The translations under genes were made by a program, and so were the position numbers. From Paramarasmius palmivorus (Eukaryota > Basidiomycota > Agaricomycetes > Agaricales > Marasmiaceae), in assembly GCA_037176845.1 (NCBI GenBank), contig JAYKXP010000086.1, positions 1-64,000 of the forward strand: 64,000 bases of DNA. The letters are read 5' to 3'. The notes beneath the pieces were generated by a model, which made no database searches, had not been told where the DNA came from, and saw only the letters and a program-made list of their open reading frames with translations. This document shows positions 11,167-23,400 of the stretch, in pieces (positions within the stretch are counted from its first letter, which is position 1; every line of letters begins with the position of its first letter).

Positions 11167-12382
11167 ATGGAGTCACCATACAACAAAATGCCACCCTCTC
11201 TCCGAGTTATCGCTTGGATCTTTTTTCTTGTAACATTCTGGATCGTCACAGGATTTGGGATTGTTCAAGTATTGACAACGGTGTTCCTCTTGGGCCTCTG
11301 CTCGGGCCTCGTAACCCACATCATAAAGGAGAGACATCCAAAGATAGACACTATATACGAAAGGTTGTTTTGCGACCTCAAATGTTCAGGTAAAAGTCAC
11401 CAAACTCGCCTGTCACTCATACTTGGACTGATGTCAACGCACCAAGTACCCGGATGTACACTCCCCATTGACATCGTGATTTTTTCACATAGTCCCGTTC
11501 CAATCAAAGCGAAACGATTCGGCACGCACCGAAGGAACATCGAAATTTTCAATGACCCCGACTCAATCCAGTTCTGTTCCAATCTTGGCTCAGACTCGGA
11601 GGCAGAGTTGAATCGTACACCACCACACGTTACTTTCTTCACAGACCCAGTGAACCTCGAACTACTCCTTCGCTTCTCCCATGACCACTCCCTACCGGAT
11701 CTACGACTCGAGCAAGACATAAAAACCGTCTACTCCTTCGCAAAGTGCGCAGAGTCATACGGAAACGAAGCAGCCAAGCAAGCATGTACAACAGCACTCG
11801 AGTAATTTATTTCCATGTTCTCTTTCCAAGCAAGGTTCGTTGACTAGTTTTTCTCAGGTTTTTAGGCAAACGTTCAGCCAGAGATTCCCTCTTCACCTTG
11901 GGCTGGAAATCTGACAATTACCAATTCAATGGGATTGACGAGTACGCGAGACGATCGATGTCTCTCTCATACGAAGATGCCAAGCATCTAATCGTGTCGG
12001 CTTCCGACCCAGTAACACACGAAAAGAACCCTGTCGTCTGGGTACGTTGTCATCCCGCCAGTGCTTTCTCATCGATCACGAGCCTCTTCTGCAGAAGGAA
12101 TATAAACACGAATGGGATCGCATCGTACAACGATACACCGATGTTGTTCAGAACCTGATCACCGACGACAACGCTCCCGATGTTGATGTTCTCCAACTCA
12201 TCCGCAGGCAATTAGAGTCCGAGGTTACCCTGACGTCCGAGAGTGTCACCCGTACATTCGACATCATCCGATCAGAGGTCGATTTGGAGGCCGCGCGAAC
12301 GGTATTGGAGGGTATTCTCGAGGAATGTCCTGTCTGGGAGCAGCTGGTGATAAAGCACAAGCATCTTGATGATTTGTCGTGA
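11167..12382 (+). CDS. BTB/POZ-like protein with N-terminal membrane segments (copy 1)
   Basis: Four exons: 11167-11389, 11447-11801, 11858-12041 and 12095-12382, giving 349 aa. The start is chosen by alignment to the paralog at 16109 (MESPYN / MDSPYN). Residues about 13-55 are strongly hydrophobic (IFFLVTFWIVTGFGIV, then VFLLGLCSGLVTHII), predicting one or two membrane helices. The next region resembles the agaricomycete BTB fold. Landmarks are an LPIDIVIFS strand, then H-R-R-N-I-E-I-F, which corresponds to the usual H-R-x-N-L-E stretch. NLELLLRFSHDHSLPDLRLEQD follows, then a helical region KCAESYGNEAAKQAC. BTB domains bind partner proteins or form oligomers; the target here is unknown. The membrane lead is unusual for this family. 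No stop or frameshift is seen. Confidence 0.8.
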
Positions 12383-13345
12383 TCGTCCGTGAAATACAAG
12401 CTTCGGTGCGGTCAGGGAGGTATTGGGCGATGGGAACACGTGAACGCGCTCTAACCTTCAAGGACGGGGAATGAGAGAACGTAGCGGCAGAGGAATAAAC
12501 TGCACGTGGGTCGATAAATGGGTGATAGGAATTCAACATTTGTTTAGCACTCAGGACGTGTATCGTGGAAGATTGGTTTGAAACAAGCCACTTTATTGGT
12601 TACGCGGAAGAACAAACTCCATGGTTCCCGTGAGGACGTTAGTTCAGACTCAAGAAACTGAGCAAAGACAAAGCAATGAGAGATGTGAGCAGTGAAGGTG
12701 GCGTGATATTGACGCGTCCTTAGTAACTTGAAGCGAAATCAGCTAAACGACTGACAAGGTAAACACGCTTCTCGTACGTAGACCTAATTTTTTGCGACTC
12801 ATTATGCGGAAAGACTCGGAGGAAGTCATATAGAGGTGATCGATGAGGTATCTTCACGTAAAGAGCGATCGAAAGCAAACGTTAGCCGTGTCAACTACAA
12901 AAAAGAGACAAACATTCTTGAACTAGGGTCTGTAGACCTATGCATAAGCAGTTGGATTCAAGTTGGTACTTCAGCTCATACACCGTGTCTTGGTCGCGTT
13001 GGTTAAGGAGACGCAGTGTTCAGAATGTAATGAGCCAGTGTAACCTATCGCAACGACAACATCAGTATTAGAGACGACTCCAAGAAACGCAGAATACATA
13101 CCTCATACCTCATATCTCCACCTAGCCATGATCTGTGTTCCAAAGGAATCTTCAAAGCTTTGTACCGCGTGTTCTCGTCGACGGGCTCAGAATCTTGGTC
13201 GATAAAAACGACAAGTGAAGGAGCAGAACAAAACGTGTTTTGTCACACACGTTCACTACGACTACACCGTGTCGGCGATTTCGGAGTTCACCATCTGATT
13301 AGATACTAGTGAACTCCGAAATCGCCGCGAGTAAAAAGTGAGGGG
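12383..13345 (-). repeat. Partial copy (P1) of the decayed membrane-protein/tRNA module
   Basis: This matches the tRNA-proximal third of the larger blocks. It contains 'gcaaacgttagccgtgtcaac' (about 12884), 'ggtctgtagacct' (about 12928), 'gacgcagtgttcag' (about 13009) and 'aaaacgtgttttgtcacacac' (about 13231). Sister pieces lie at 17316-18000 and 25500-26160. No gene is supported inside. The distal two-thirds of the block is missing, so it was duplicated or deleted as a fragment. Confidence 0.65.
13274..13326. repeat. Perfect 18-bp inverted repeat (hairpin)
   Basis: The arms GGCGATTTCGGAGTTCAC (13274-13291) and GTGAACTCCGAAATCGCC (13309-13326) are exact reverse complements around a 17-nt loop. 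An identical pair of arms occurs at 26110-26157. Both lie just beyond the 3' end of a minus-strand tRNA-Asp relic. Full-length blocks keep only something like the second arm, for example 'aactccgaaatcgcc' at about 31626. Confidence 0.9.
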
Positions 13346-13349
13346 TATA

Positions 13350-13435
13350 CTTCCTACTGGTTACCCAGCTCTCGCGCGCACACCAAGAAATCTCTCGATG
13401 ACGGGCGAGTGTACTCGACAATATATTCCCAGGAA
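13350..13435 (-). pseudogene. tRNA-Asp relic
   Basis: 'ggttacccagctctcgcgcgca' and 'gatgacgggcgagtgtac' correspond to the T arm, anticodon stem and anticodon (GTC on the minus strand) of the intact tRNA-Asp genes. The T-loop consensus TTCGA and much of the acceptor stem are lost. A second, fainter relic follows at about 13540-13605 ('gagattcgaac.....catgacgggct'). Confidence 0.6.
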
Positions 13436-13609
13436 AGTTATTCCAGGGGTTTTCATCCGCTCTCAGCACAAGTAGCTGACCTGAGTTCTCAAGGACGTAT
13501 AGTCCACGGGTCTTCAATCGCACCTTTACATGCTCTGAAATCACCGCGAGATTCGAACTTAAATTTCGTGCGTCCGTGCCATGACGGGCTCGATAGGCTA
13601 CCATGAATT

Positions 13610-14618
13610 ATGAAATTCCCTTTGTCGAGTCATTTGTTGAATCTACCTCAAGTGCGAATCGTCAGTACTAGTTATTGAGTAAATCGTGGTGTGCCTCGAT
13701 GCAATTGATTATCTATCATGAGAAGGTGCATCAACCTCAACAACCATCGCGATAAGTCGAGCGAATCAAGATATCTACGAAGTATCAAGACCATCAACAG
13801 AGACGACAGATGGGAACAACATGGGGATATCTTCTGCTTTCTAAGCTTGCGTGCATGCCAGTGACATGACATGATCCCCATTAGTACACACCATTCTTCT
13901 TCCTGGACCCCATGCTTCTTTCAGGTCCTCACGTAGCCTACATTCGCTCTATTTATGTTTGCCAAGTCTCTTCGAAATACGCGCGATGAAGGTTTTTGAT
14001 TCTTTGAATTTATCGCGTCTGTTCTCATGGACTAAAGTAACAGCAACACATTGTACTTGTATAGTAATCGAAGCTCAGGTAAGCCAGAGAATTGTTTGCT
14101 GATTCAATATGAGTCGTACATGACACTCCCAAAGTGACACCTAGAGTTCGTCTCGGCGAGGGCGGGCCCCTGCTGAAAGCGATGCATAGATAAACTCGAA
14201 CCGACAACCGGTTTCGTCTGTGCCGGAAGACTGCTTAGCGGTAATAGAAATAATCCGCCCAGGGGAAGGGAGTGGAACCGAATAGAAGCCTAAACTCCAA
14301 ACACGCGGTGGCGATGTGCTTGGTCCATCTGAGACTGTCGTTCTTCGGTGAACTTGGGAAGCATCAATCTTTCCTGATATAGAAGCAAACGAGGCTGTTC
14401 TTGAACAGCGAGTTCGCACTCTAGGACCGTCGACACTGCGATGTTGTGCCCTTGAATCCGGCGTTTGCGGGGACATTACTCTTACTAATCTTACATTCAG
14501 GCAAGAACATCTGACAGGCAATCATGGCGCAGATTGCTCACTACTTCCAGTACAAACTCTTTAGGCATAAGCCAGAGATTTTGCCCAAACTCCGCCGGCC
14601 ACCAAATCTTGCAATGAG
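13610..14618. other. No gene seen
   Basis: The stretch includes a segment at about 13655-13830 that recurs at about 18310-18480 and 26540-26660 ('ttgattatctatcat', 'caacctcaacaaccat', 'gataagtc', 'tcaagatatc', 'gacagatgggaacaa'). It is part of the duplicated module rather than coding DNA. The open frame 14141-14521 on the minus strand has no support. From about 13880 to 14618 nothing recognisable is present. Confidence 0.5.
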
Positions 14619-15832
14619 CTATCCCCCATATTGGTAATTCGTCTCCACTTCTAGCCAGTCAGGACATTGCTCTAGAATTCCCTCCAACACCCGTTGCGCA
14701 CTATCCAAGTCCACCATTTTCTCCAATGCTCCTGATCGCCCAAACTCCCGAATGATGTCAAAAGTACGTCTAACACTTTCAGGTGTGAAAGTGACCTCAG
14801 ACTCCAACTTCGTTCGAACGAGTTGGAGGACGGCGGGTATGTCGTCCTTATTCTCAAAAACCGAATCGAAGTTGGTGAGATTCTGAAGCGTGTGGATGTA
14901 TCTTAGTATGATGTGGTTCCATGCCTTTCTGTATCGCCCCTAGATACGTATGTGACCTCATTATAACGGCACGACATGGAGAAGGATGAGAACATACCCA
15001 GACAACGGCGCACACATGATACTTGTTGAAGATGTCGTTACGCGATCGCGTCTCCACAGCATCTGCAAACGGGATTGACATCGAATGCCGTGCATACTCG
15101 TCGATTCCAATGGGCTGTCTTTTCCTTGATTTGTAGCCCAGGGCAATGAAAGCGTTCATCGGTGAACTTCTTCCCAGGTATCTGTTCTTGAATAGTTAGC
15201 TGGCAACGCACTAACTCGTGAAGTTTGACATACTCAATCGCCAGTTTACAAGCCTGTTGCGCCGGTTTGTCATGGCACGCCTCTGCAAGAAAGGAGAAGT
15301 TATGGACAACGGATATGTTCTCGAGTCGGAGATCTGGTAGCACACAGCCGCTGTGCGAGAACCGAAGGAGAAGTTCAAGGATTTTGGGGGACTCGAATAT
15401 ATCTATAGCGCGGAACGAAGCATGTTGTATTTTGCGATTGCAACCTGGAAAACCGGGTATGGTAGGAAATGAAGAAGTGTCGAGGTAGATAGACCTGGCG
15501 GTCTTGAAAACCTCGAGATTTCTCTCATGGGTGCCAAACCGTTTAGCGAAGTATGACTGAGAATCTTTGATACATAATACAACATCGATGGGGAGAGAAC
15601 ACCCGGGAACTAAATGACGGTTCGTCAGCGACCTTGACAGTACGGGATGAAAGAAGATTGAGATTTTACCCGGGCATCTCGTGTTGCAAAATAACCACTC
15701 GTATATCCCGTCTAGCTTTATCATTGGGATGATATGGAAGGGTGTTGGGCCGAGGGAGTACCACATGAACCAGTATGCAAAAACCCACGATAGAATCTCG
15801 ACGAATAATGATCGCTCTGCCTGGGGCTCCAT
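14619..15832 (-). CDS. BTB/POZ-like protein with N-terminal membrane segment (copy 2, diverged)
   Basis: Minus-strand exons: 15832-15670, 15609-15234, 15181-14998 and 14939-14619, giving 347 aa. Intron phases match copies 1 and 3 exactly, which fixes the borders. The start MEPQAERS is chosen over an in-frame Met eight codons upstream because it aligns with the paralog start. Residues about 8-40 are hydrophobic (LFVEILSWVFAYWFMWYSLG). The BTB-like part keeps LPIDVVL, RFGTHERNLEVF, ILELLLRFS and LPDLRLEN. The C-terminal part keeps GIDEYARHSMS and ESVRRTFDIIREF. It is about half identical to the other two copies and has indels around the middle loop. It is transcribed divergently from copy 3 across a 276-bp gap. 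Confidence 0.78.
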
Positions 15833-16108
15833 AGTAGACTGTTGGCACGGCGGCAAAATGACCGTATTTATACACTTTTGTGTACCCTAAACTCCATATG
15901 AACGCTCAGCGCTCAGCTCCGAGTAATGGTTCCTGGTGGCACCATGAGACGGCCGAAGCGAACAAGCCCTCGGTTCGGGTTCGGGGTCCTGGATGACTGG
16001 AATTCCGGATATGTACTTACCATGCCGGCGCTCTTTTAAGGTTTTGGTTCCCCGATATGTATAAATATATCCAGTTGAACAGACAACAAAGCGTTGTTCC
16101 ATTCCCCC
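15833..16108. promoter_or_regulatory. Shared bidirectional promoter between two BTB-like genes
   Basis: Two TATA-like elements point outward. 'gtataaata' on the minus strand (15864-15872) lies 30-40 nt before the copy 2 ATG. 'tatgtataaatatat' (16056-16070) lies about 40-50 nt before the copy 3 ATG. The half near 16109 shares 'aacaagccctcggttc', 'gactgga.ttccg' and 'ggttttggttccccgatat' with the promoter at 11050-11166. Confidence 0.6.
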
Positions 16109-17315
16109 ATGGATTCACCTTACAACGAACTGCCACCCTCTCTGCGATTTATCGCTCGGATTTGTTTTCTTGTGATATTCTGGATCCTCACAGGATTTTG
16201 GATTGTTCGAGTATTGATGACGGTGTTCTTCTTGGGCCTCATAATCCGCATCATAATGGAGAGACATCCAAAGATAGACGCTATATACGAAAGGTTGTTC
16301 TGCGATCTCAAATGTCCAGGTAAATTCGCCAAGCTCGCCTGTCACCCATAGACTGATTTCAACGCCCCAAGTACCCGGATGTACACTACCCGTCGACATT
16401 GTGATATTTTCACATAGTTTCGTTCGAATCGAAGCGAAACGATTCGGCACGCACCAAAGGAACCTCGAGATTTTCAACGACCCCGAAAGCATCTCGAAAG
16501 ATCTCAGCTATACCGGGGAGGCAGAGTTGAATCGTAAACCGCCACACGCTATTTTCTTAACAAACCCAAAGAACCTCGAATTGCTCCTTCGCTTCTCGCA
16601 TGATCATTCGCTACCGGATCTACGACTCGAGCAAGACATAGAGACTGTCTACTCCTTCTCAAGGTGTGCACAGTCATACGGGAACGAAACAGCTAAGCAA
16701 GCCTGTGTAACGGCACTCGAGTAATTTCTGCCCTCTTTCCAAGTTCTCATGGTTCATTGCCTAGTTTTTTCAGATATTTAGGCAAACGTTCACCCAAGGA
16801 TTCCCTCTTCACCTTGGGCTGGAAATCTGACAATTACCAATTCAATGGGATTGACGAGTATGCGAGACGATCAATGTCTCTCACATATGAAGATGCCAAG
16901 GATGTGATCAGGTCAGCTTCCACCGGGGTAACATACAGAAAGAACCCTGTCGTCTGGGTACGTCGTCATCCAGCCCTCTCGTCGATACTAAATCGATCAT
17001 GAGTCTCTTATGCAGAAGGAATATAAGGACGAATGGGATCGCACCGTACAACGTTACACCGATGTTGTCCAGAACCTAATTACCTCAGTGGTTTTAAACT
17101 ATGACGACAACGCTCCCGATGTTCTCCAACTCATCCGGAGGCAATTGGAGTCTGAGGTTACCCTGACGTCCGAGAGTGTCACCCGTACATTCGACATCAT
17201 CCGATCAGAGGTCGATTTGGAGGCCGCGCGAATGGTGCTGGAGAGTATTCTCGAGGAGTGTCCTGTCTGGGAGCAGCTGGCGATAAAGTACAAGCATCTT
17301 GATGATTTGTCGTGA
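16109..17315 (+). CDS. BTB/POZ-like protein with N-terminal membrane segments (copy 3)
   Basis: Four exons: 16109-16319, 16372-16720, 16774-16957 and 17016-17315, giving 347 aa. It is very close to copy 1 at the nucleotide level, introns included, so it is a recent duplicate. The ATG at 16109 (MDSPYNEL) is preferred over the in-frame ATG at 16094 because only this one is shared with copy 1. Hydrophobic residues about 13-53 (ICFLVIFWILTGFWIV, VFFLGLIIRIIM) precede the BTB-like region with RFGTHQRNLEIF and NLELLLRFSHDHSLPDLRLEQD. It has a short insertion (TSVVLNY) before the DDNAPD stretch, and loses residues in the loop after NLEIFNDPES. No disabling change is seen. Confidence 0.82.
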
Positions 17316-18300
17316 TCGTCCGTGAATCAAGCTTCGGTGCAGCAGTGATATTAATTGGAGGGGGTAATAGGTGATGTGAACACGAGAACGCCTACTCTAG
17401 CCTTCAAGGACGGGGAATGGGAGAACAGCAGATGAACGTAGTTACTCGAAGTAAAATTAGCTAAACTGCTGGCAAAAAAAGAGGTATCCACAGCTCTCGT
17501 ACGTAGACCCAATTGTTCGCGACGAGTAAATAGTGGGGAAGTGATCGGTGAGGTATCTTCACGAGAAGGTAGGGAGCGCTCGGGTCCTATCAGCAAACGT
17601 TAGCCGTGTCGACGACAGAACTGGGAAAAGAGACGGACGTTCTTGAACTGGGGTCTGTAGACCTATACCTAATCCGTTGAATCCGAGATGATGCTGCAGC
17701 TCATACATCGTGTGTTGGTAGCTTTAGTAAAGGAGACGCAGCGTTCAGGAAGTAATGAGCCAGTGTAACCTACCCCAACGACAACATCAGTATCAGAGAC
17801 GACGAGAAACCTAGAATACATACCTCATATCTCCACCTAGTCATGATCTGTGTTCCCAGCGAATCTTCAAAGCTTCATAGCGCATCCTCTCGTCTACGGG
17901 GTCAGAATCTTGGTCGACAAAAACGACAAGTGAAGGAGCAGAATAAAACGTGTTTTGCCACACACGTCACTACGACTACGCCGCGAGTAAAAAGTGAGGG
18001 GTATACTTCCTACTGGTTACCCAGTTCTCGCGCGCACACCAAGAAATCTCTCGATGACGGGCGAGTGTACTAAGCAATATAATCCCAGCGAAGTTATTCC
18101 AGGGGTTTTCATCTGCTCTCAGCACAAGTAGCTGATCTGAGTTCTCAAGGACGTATAATCCACGAGTCTTCAATCGCACCTTTACACGCTCGGGAATCAC
18201 CGCGAGATTCAAACCTAACTTTCGTGCGTTCGTCCATGACGGGCGCAATATGCAACCAGGAATCATAAAATCCCTTTGCCGTGTCATTTTTGAGTTTACC
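17316..18300 (-). repeat. Partial copy (P2) of the module, with tRNA-Asp relics
   Basis: This corresponds to 12383-13605. It carries 'gcaaacgttagccgtgtcgacgac' (about 17592), 'ggtctgtagacctat' (about 17654), 'aaaacgtgttttgccacacacgtcac' (about 17944), a tRNA-Asp relic at about 18007-18091 and a fainter one at about 18194-18262. Relative to P1, the hairpin and its surroundings (13270-13326) are deleted at 'gactacgccgcgag' (about 17975). No gene is supported. Confidence 0.65.
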
Positions 18301-18880
18301 TCAAGCACGAGTAGTCAGTACTAGTTATTGAGCAAATCGTGGTGTTCCTTGATACATTTGATTATCTATCATACGACGCTGCATCAATCTCAACAACCAT
18401 AGCGATAAGTCTATGAATCAAGATATCCACGAAACATCAGAAGTATCAGAAGAAACGACAGATGGGAACAAGATGGGAATGACTTCTGCTTTCTCGGAAA
18501 CTGACTCATTTTACTTCCTACAGATGTTCACTGCGACCAAGACATCGAGGTGGAACTCTGAAGCCTGCGTCTCAATAAGTATCAATTGAGTATCAATCAA
18601 CTGAACAATGCATCACCCGGGCATCGGAGTTCCCAAATCAATAATCATGGAACCCGGCTTCCTGTGAGGAACTTGCCTGCCACATAAGTATGTACGAGTT
18701 ACGGCCAGGGACGCAGACTTCAATTTCCCATCATTGCTTCTGCTCAAGTGTACACAAGACGGGGAAGCGTTTTGTGCGTTCTTCCCTTTATTACTCTTCC
18801 TCAACTTTGCCTCAACTCCCTAACAAAGAGATCAGGATTGTGGAACACAAGACACTGAACCTCAGTATTAACCCTTTGAG
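18300..18880 (+). promoter_or_regulatory. Conserved upstream region of a transmembrane gene
   Basis: From about 18600 to 18880 the sequence is nearly the same as 26820-27098 and similar to 40160-40416 and 175-434. It contains 'cctgccacataagtatg', 'cccatcatt.cttctg', 'gtgcgttcttccctttatta' and 'aacaaagagatcaggattgtgga'. The unusually long conserved block suggests recent duplication plus kept promoter function. No gene lies in it. Confidence 0.6.
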
Positions 18881-20440
18881 ATGTCGAGCAGTCAAGAGGT
18901 CACCCTGATTGTGGATGATGTGGACAGTAGCCGCGCGTCATTCCTCAATGGATTCCACGTCATTGAAGATCCAGCCTTGTATGGTGGAAGGGCTATATTT
19001 TTGAACAATAGTGACCACGTTCCGCGCCTGGATATGAACATGTCATTTCACGGTGCGTCTTGTGCTGTTAATGGTCATGGGATCTATTTAATTTATGGTA
19101 TCCCCCCCAAGGGACATCTATTTCATTTTACGGAATCGTTGGAGGGTGCTCGGCGACATTAGATCGCAACAATCAAGGATTCTGGCCGGTACTAGGTAGC
19201 GAGTTGACCGTCTGGTATCAATCACCACCACTCCCTGATGATGAGCACAATTTTGTGGCATCCAACTATGGCACAATGTATATCGATTATGCCCTTGTTA
19301 AAGTTGGAAGTACCACCGACCTGTCCACAAAAATCATCTTCGTTGATGACGCCAAAATGGACGAAATTTGGTATACTGGACAATGGTGGTCTAGCGTGGA
19401 CCACACATTTAGTCATGCATCTCAAATCCCCCTCTCGGAGTGGCGCGCTGCGAATCGTACTGCTAGTTACAGTAACACAACCGGGGATTCCTTTGAATTT
19501 CAATTTGCAGGTATATTATTTATCAGCTACGCTGCAGCAATCTGAGCTCATCCAACAGGGACTTCAATATCTGTATATGGAATCCTTCCTCCAGCACAGA
19601 CCTTTACCCTGGAATTTATTGTGGATGGTACCGTTCAACGCAGGGAATTCTCTCAGGAAGATGCAAACGACTTCGATGACGCTATCAATTACAATTTCTA
19701 TAAGAATCCGACACTCAGTCCAGGAAATCATACTCTCATAGTAAATGTTTCAAACATTCTTGAAGGCTCCACGTTCTGGTTCGACTATATCACTTACACG
19801 CCTTCCTTCTCTTTCATTAACGAGAAGCCAGCCTTTATCCGGAGTTCCGAGGATCAGCAATTATCTCCACATTCAAAAGCACCGAAATCACTACCCATTG
19901 GACCAATGGTTGGCATCATAATCGCTGGGCTTTTGATGGTGACTTCAGTCGGGTTTTTTTACTATCTTAAAAGGAGATCCTCATCGAGGAAAGAAGGTGA
20001 GTACACTCCGTAGCGAGTCTCTCCCCATATTCCATTCAAATGACATTATCTTAGCGGAGATCGCATCAAGGTTCGAGCCTTTCACGGCCCGTTTCGTGGC
20101 GGATTCGAAGCTAAGACCGACCAAATGGAGAGAGTTGTTTCCATCCGAAGATGTGGCCAGCTTACCCGCACCGATTGATGACGAGAGTACCCATCCTGAA
20201 CCACCGCGCATACAGGTCGAAGTTCAACAACGAAACGACGAGATAGCCTCGCTTACAGTCGAAATGCGAAACTCGGACAGCCCTACTCGCAGCGAGCTGT
20301 TTGCCAGAATCAGCATGCTCACAATGGAGGTCGAAAGGCTGGTGCGCGAGAACGCACCGCCGGAGTATGGGGGAAGTGATGTTGGTCAGAGGCCGAGTCC
20401 GTGCTCGGGAACACTCCCATCTTACAATGATGAGGCATAG
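18881..20440 (+). CDS. Single-pass transmembrane surface protein, two jelly-roll-like halves plus PY-motif tail
   Basis: Four exons: 18881-19052, 19112-19510, 19559-19996 and 20055-20440, all phase 1, giving 464 aa. The first half starts MSSSQEVTLIVDD, ends MSFHG and continues GTSISFYGI across intron 1. The second half starts GTSISVYGI after intron 2 and ends FWFDYITYTPSFSF. NRT and NTT sequons suggest glycosylation outside the cell. The membrane segment MVGIIIAGLLMVTSVGFFYYL is followed by KRRSSSRK. The tail has a helical stretch (ELFARISMLTMEVERLVREN), then PPEY and LPSY. Intron 1 contains stops here, so it must be removed. Closest relative in the window is the gene at 27099. Role unknown; the domain order fits a cell-surface binding protein with a tail that recruits WW-domain partners (inferred). 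Confidence 0.88.
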
Positions 20441-23400
20441 TTTTATACGCGGCATACTCAGAAAGGAGCCAGAATACCCAGTGTAAGTTCAAATCTAGCC
20501 AATTGGCATTTATTTTCTGATAGTCTAGATACAGTATCGGGGATATGAAAGCATTTCTGTTGGAATAAGTATACGATGAAAGTGAATTATTTTGTTCTTG
20601 AATATTTGGTCATGAGCTACGTATATGCGCCTGTATACTCCTTGTACAATATGCTCTTTGTATAAAATTCCATTTCATCGAACACGCTGCAGCTAACATA
20701 CTAAGCAACGAAGCACTTTGTTTCTCAGCGGCCAACATGAACATCCCGTACCCGACGCGTTGAAGCTATGCAAAACTAAAAAGTGCACAAATATAAGGAC
20801 CTATAACTGGTCTGGCTTCGCTCGAATGCTGGACGGGTTCATCCATAGGTACAGCTATAGGCCCAGCAAAAGCGGGATTTTGACTTCAAGGTAGTCGACC
20901 TCACGTATCCACCGTTGCAAGAACAAAAAAACCGAACACTGCTCTCTTTCTGATTCATGGAGATCGCAAGTCACCCATCCAAAGAACAGCACGGTCACCA
21001 ATATCCGCATCTTCTGCAAGCGGAAGGGAGCAACAATGATGCATGCCCTCGAAGGAATACTTGGAAGTCATATTGCCCTGCTCCGGCGACGGATAGCTAC
21101 TGGTATGAAAGAAAGCGAACAGAGCGGCGGTAGCACCATAGACAAAGATGATAAACACCACGTTGGCATAACGCTGTACCAAGTAAACTCTCGACAACGA
21201 GAGCGAGAAGTTGGTGATTGTCGAGCTTGGATATCGAGCAGAGTTCGGAGAAAAAAGCAGGGTAAGGTGGTAACAGTAGAAGATGTGCCCAAAGAACTGT
21301 GGATTCAGTAGCGAGCTGTGATATAGCCCTCCTACGAGGAAGTACGAGGTCAACAACCATCCACAGATACCTAAAGAGTGATACTCACCATACGAATCTA
21401 CAACTCGAGGCTGAGTACCAAATCACAATTGCAAAGACAAAGAGAAGCACTAATTTCGACCGGAGTCCGGTGAAGAGGTGCGATAAGCTGGTATCAGTAT
21501 AGGCTACACCCACAAACGGTTAAGATATGTGTGGAATAATACAGTATGCGAGGTAGGGTGGAGCGATGTAGACCACATAGGGCGCTACAAGAAAACGCCT
21601 GGGTAGCAGCAATCCGTAGACCCCAAAAGAAAGACACTCGCCCAATATTCCGAGAACATGGCAAAGGCTACATTCTTGCCTTCCCCAAAGCCGATTCACA
21701 CCCAAAAATCATCGCTTCTCGCTGTTCACCAACGGAAACACCCCGTACGCATGTGACAAACACCCCAAACCAATACGAGTGAACATTACCCGGCATTTCC
21801 TCCGCACAAGCACCGTCACGCCTTCGTTTGTACACCTCATGGTAATTATAAGGTACGAGGAAGACGCATGTTTCTGGAACGTGTCGTGTGAAGGGTAAAT
21901 ACATCGGCGATAGCATCACAAGAACCCGAGCGGTATCCGGAACATCAAAGAAGGGAGAAGAGACGATAACCAGAGGGGAGTATACGCCAGAAGTTGTCGA
22001 TAACAATAACCCATGGTTTGAGAGTAAAGAACCTACAACGAGGTTGAATACCAATCCGAACATTCCCATTACTCAATCACCGGAATCACTCCCGACAATA
22101 GCGTCCAAAACGCCTTCCCTCTGAACAACCAACACCACAACAGGACGACATCAGCAACCCAAAGAATGACCTCAAATGTCGGACAACTCGCCGCCGGAAA
22201 ATGAAGCTTGTCTTCGCCTCATAAAGAACACTGGTTTCGCAGAAGCAACAACGAAGAATAGAGGTGTCTGACTGCCGAAGAAGAGATGTAGAACGAGGAA
22301 TGACGTCGAGAAACAAGGGGTGTATGGATGAGTGCTGCTTGAGGGTACGAGGACCAAAATAGGTTCCATTCACTTCCTTGGGACTTGGAATAATAACGCC
22401 GAACAGGGTGAACGCACTTTAACACACCAGGAGTGTCAAAATCAAACTACAGTCACGGAGAATAAGAAGAGGTACTCACATTGTCATTTCTTCATTCATC
22501 CGCACCAGCCTACACCGACGATTACACGGCGTCTATCAGCAAGTCTTCTCGATCCTCTTTCTCCGTCACATCCTATCCCCAAAAGCGATCGATGATTGGG
22601 GCGTATCAGCGGGCGAAGAAGAGCGTGTTGTTGCAAGGTCGTGGTGTGAGATGGGAGGACATGCGAAAAAAGCAGCAGCAGGAGCTGGGGTAATCGTTAC
22701 ACCACCACACCATGAAGACGGGTGTAGTACTGGGAAGGGAATGGGATATTCCCTGTGCTCCTTTCGTGTACCACCCAGATTGACACCAGCCGTATCGAGG
22801 GAAGGAGGCGGCTGGTAATGCAGCCAAAGATGGGCTAGAGGAGGATAGACCCAGGGGTAACGACCTTGCAGCACCATCACCATGCTGGCGAGTGGGGTGG
22901 AACCGTGAATGGTTTCGATGGAGGCATTGGGAGGAGGGGCGGTGACCACTGACTTTACGCTGGGGTATTCCCTTTGCCCGTCGTACATCTTCTCCGAGTA
23001 ATAACCCGGCTTCTCGTGTTCTTGTTAACGGTGTCCAGGCGCCTTGTTGGAACAGGTAATGGGAGGTGGATGAATCAAGTCAAGCGCCAAAATGGACGGG
23101 AGGAGGGGGTTTCTAGGGACGTGAACTGTTTCCGACCGTTGGTGACCTTCATTGATTAGGTGAAAGAATAAGCCCGATGTGGTGTAGGCTCTGGAAGGGA
23201 GCAGATATAAAGGAATGAGATGTCGATGATCATGAAGGATGATGTTAACGCGCACTGGTTCGATTACGTGTCGCGTTGCAGTTGATGAGGGAGGCATAGT
23301 GTTCAGGATGAAATCAGCCTAAGGTTGAACGTTGAGATTGTAACGCTTGTAACGCTTGTAACGCTTGTAACGCTTGTAACGCTTGTAACGCTTGTAATGC

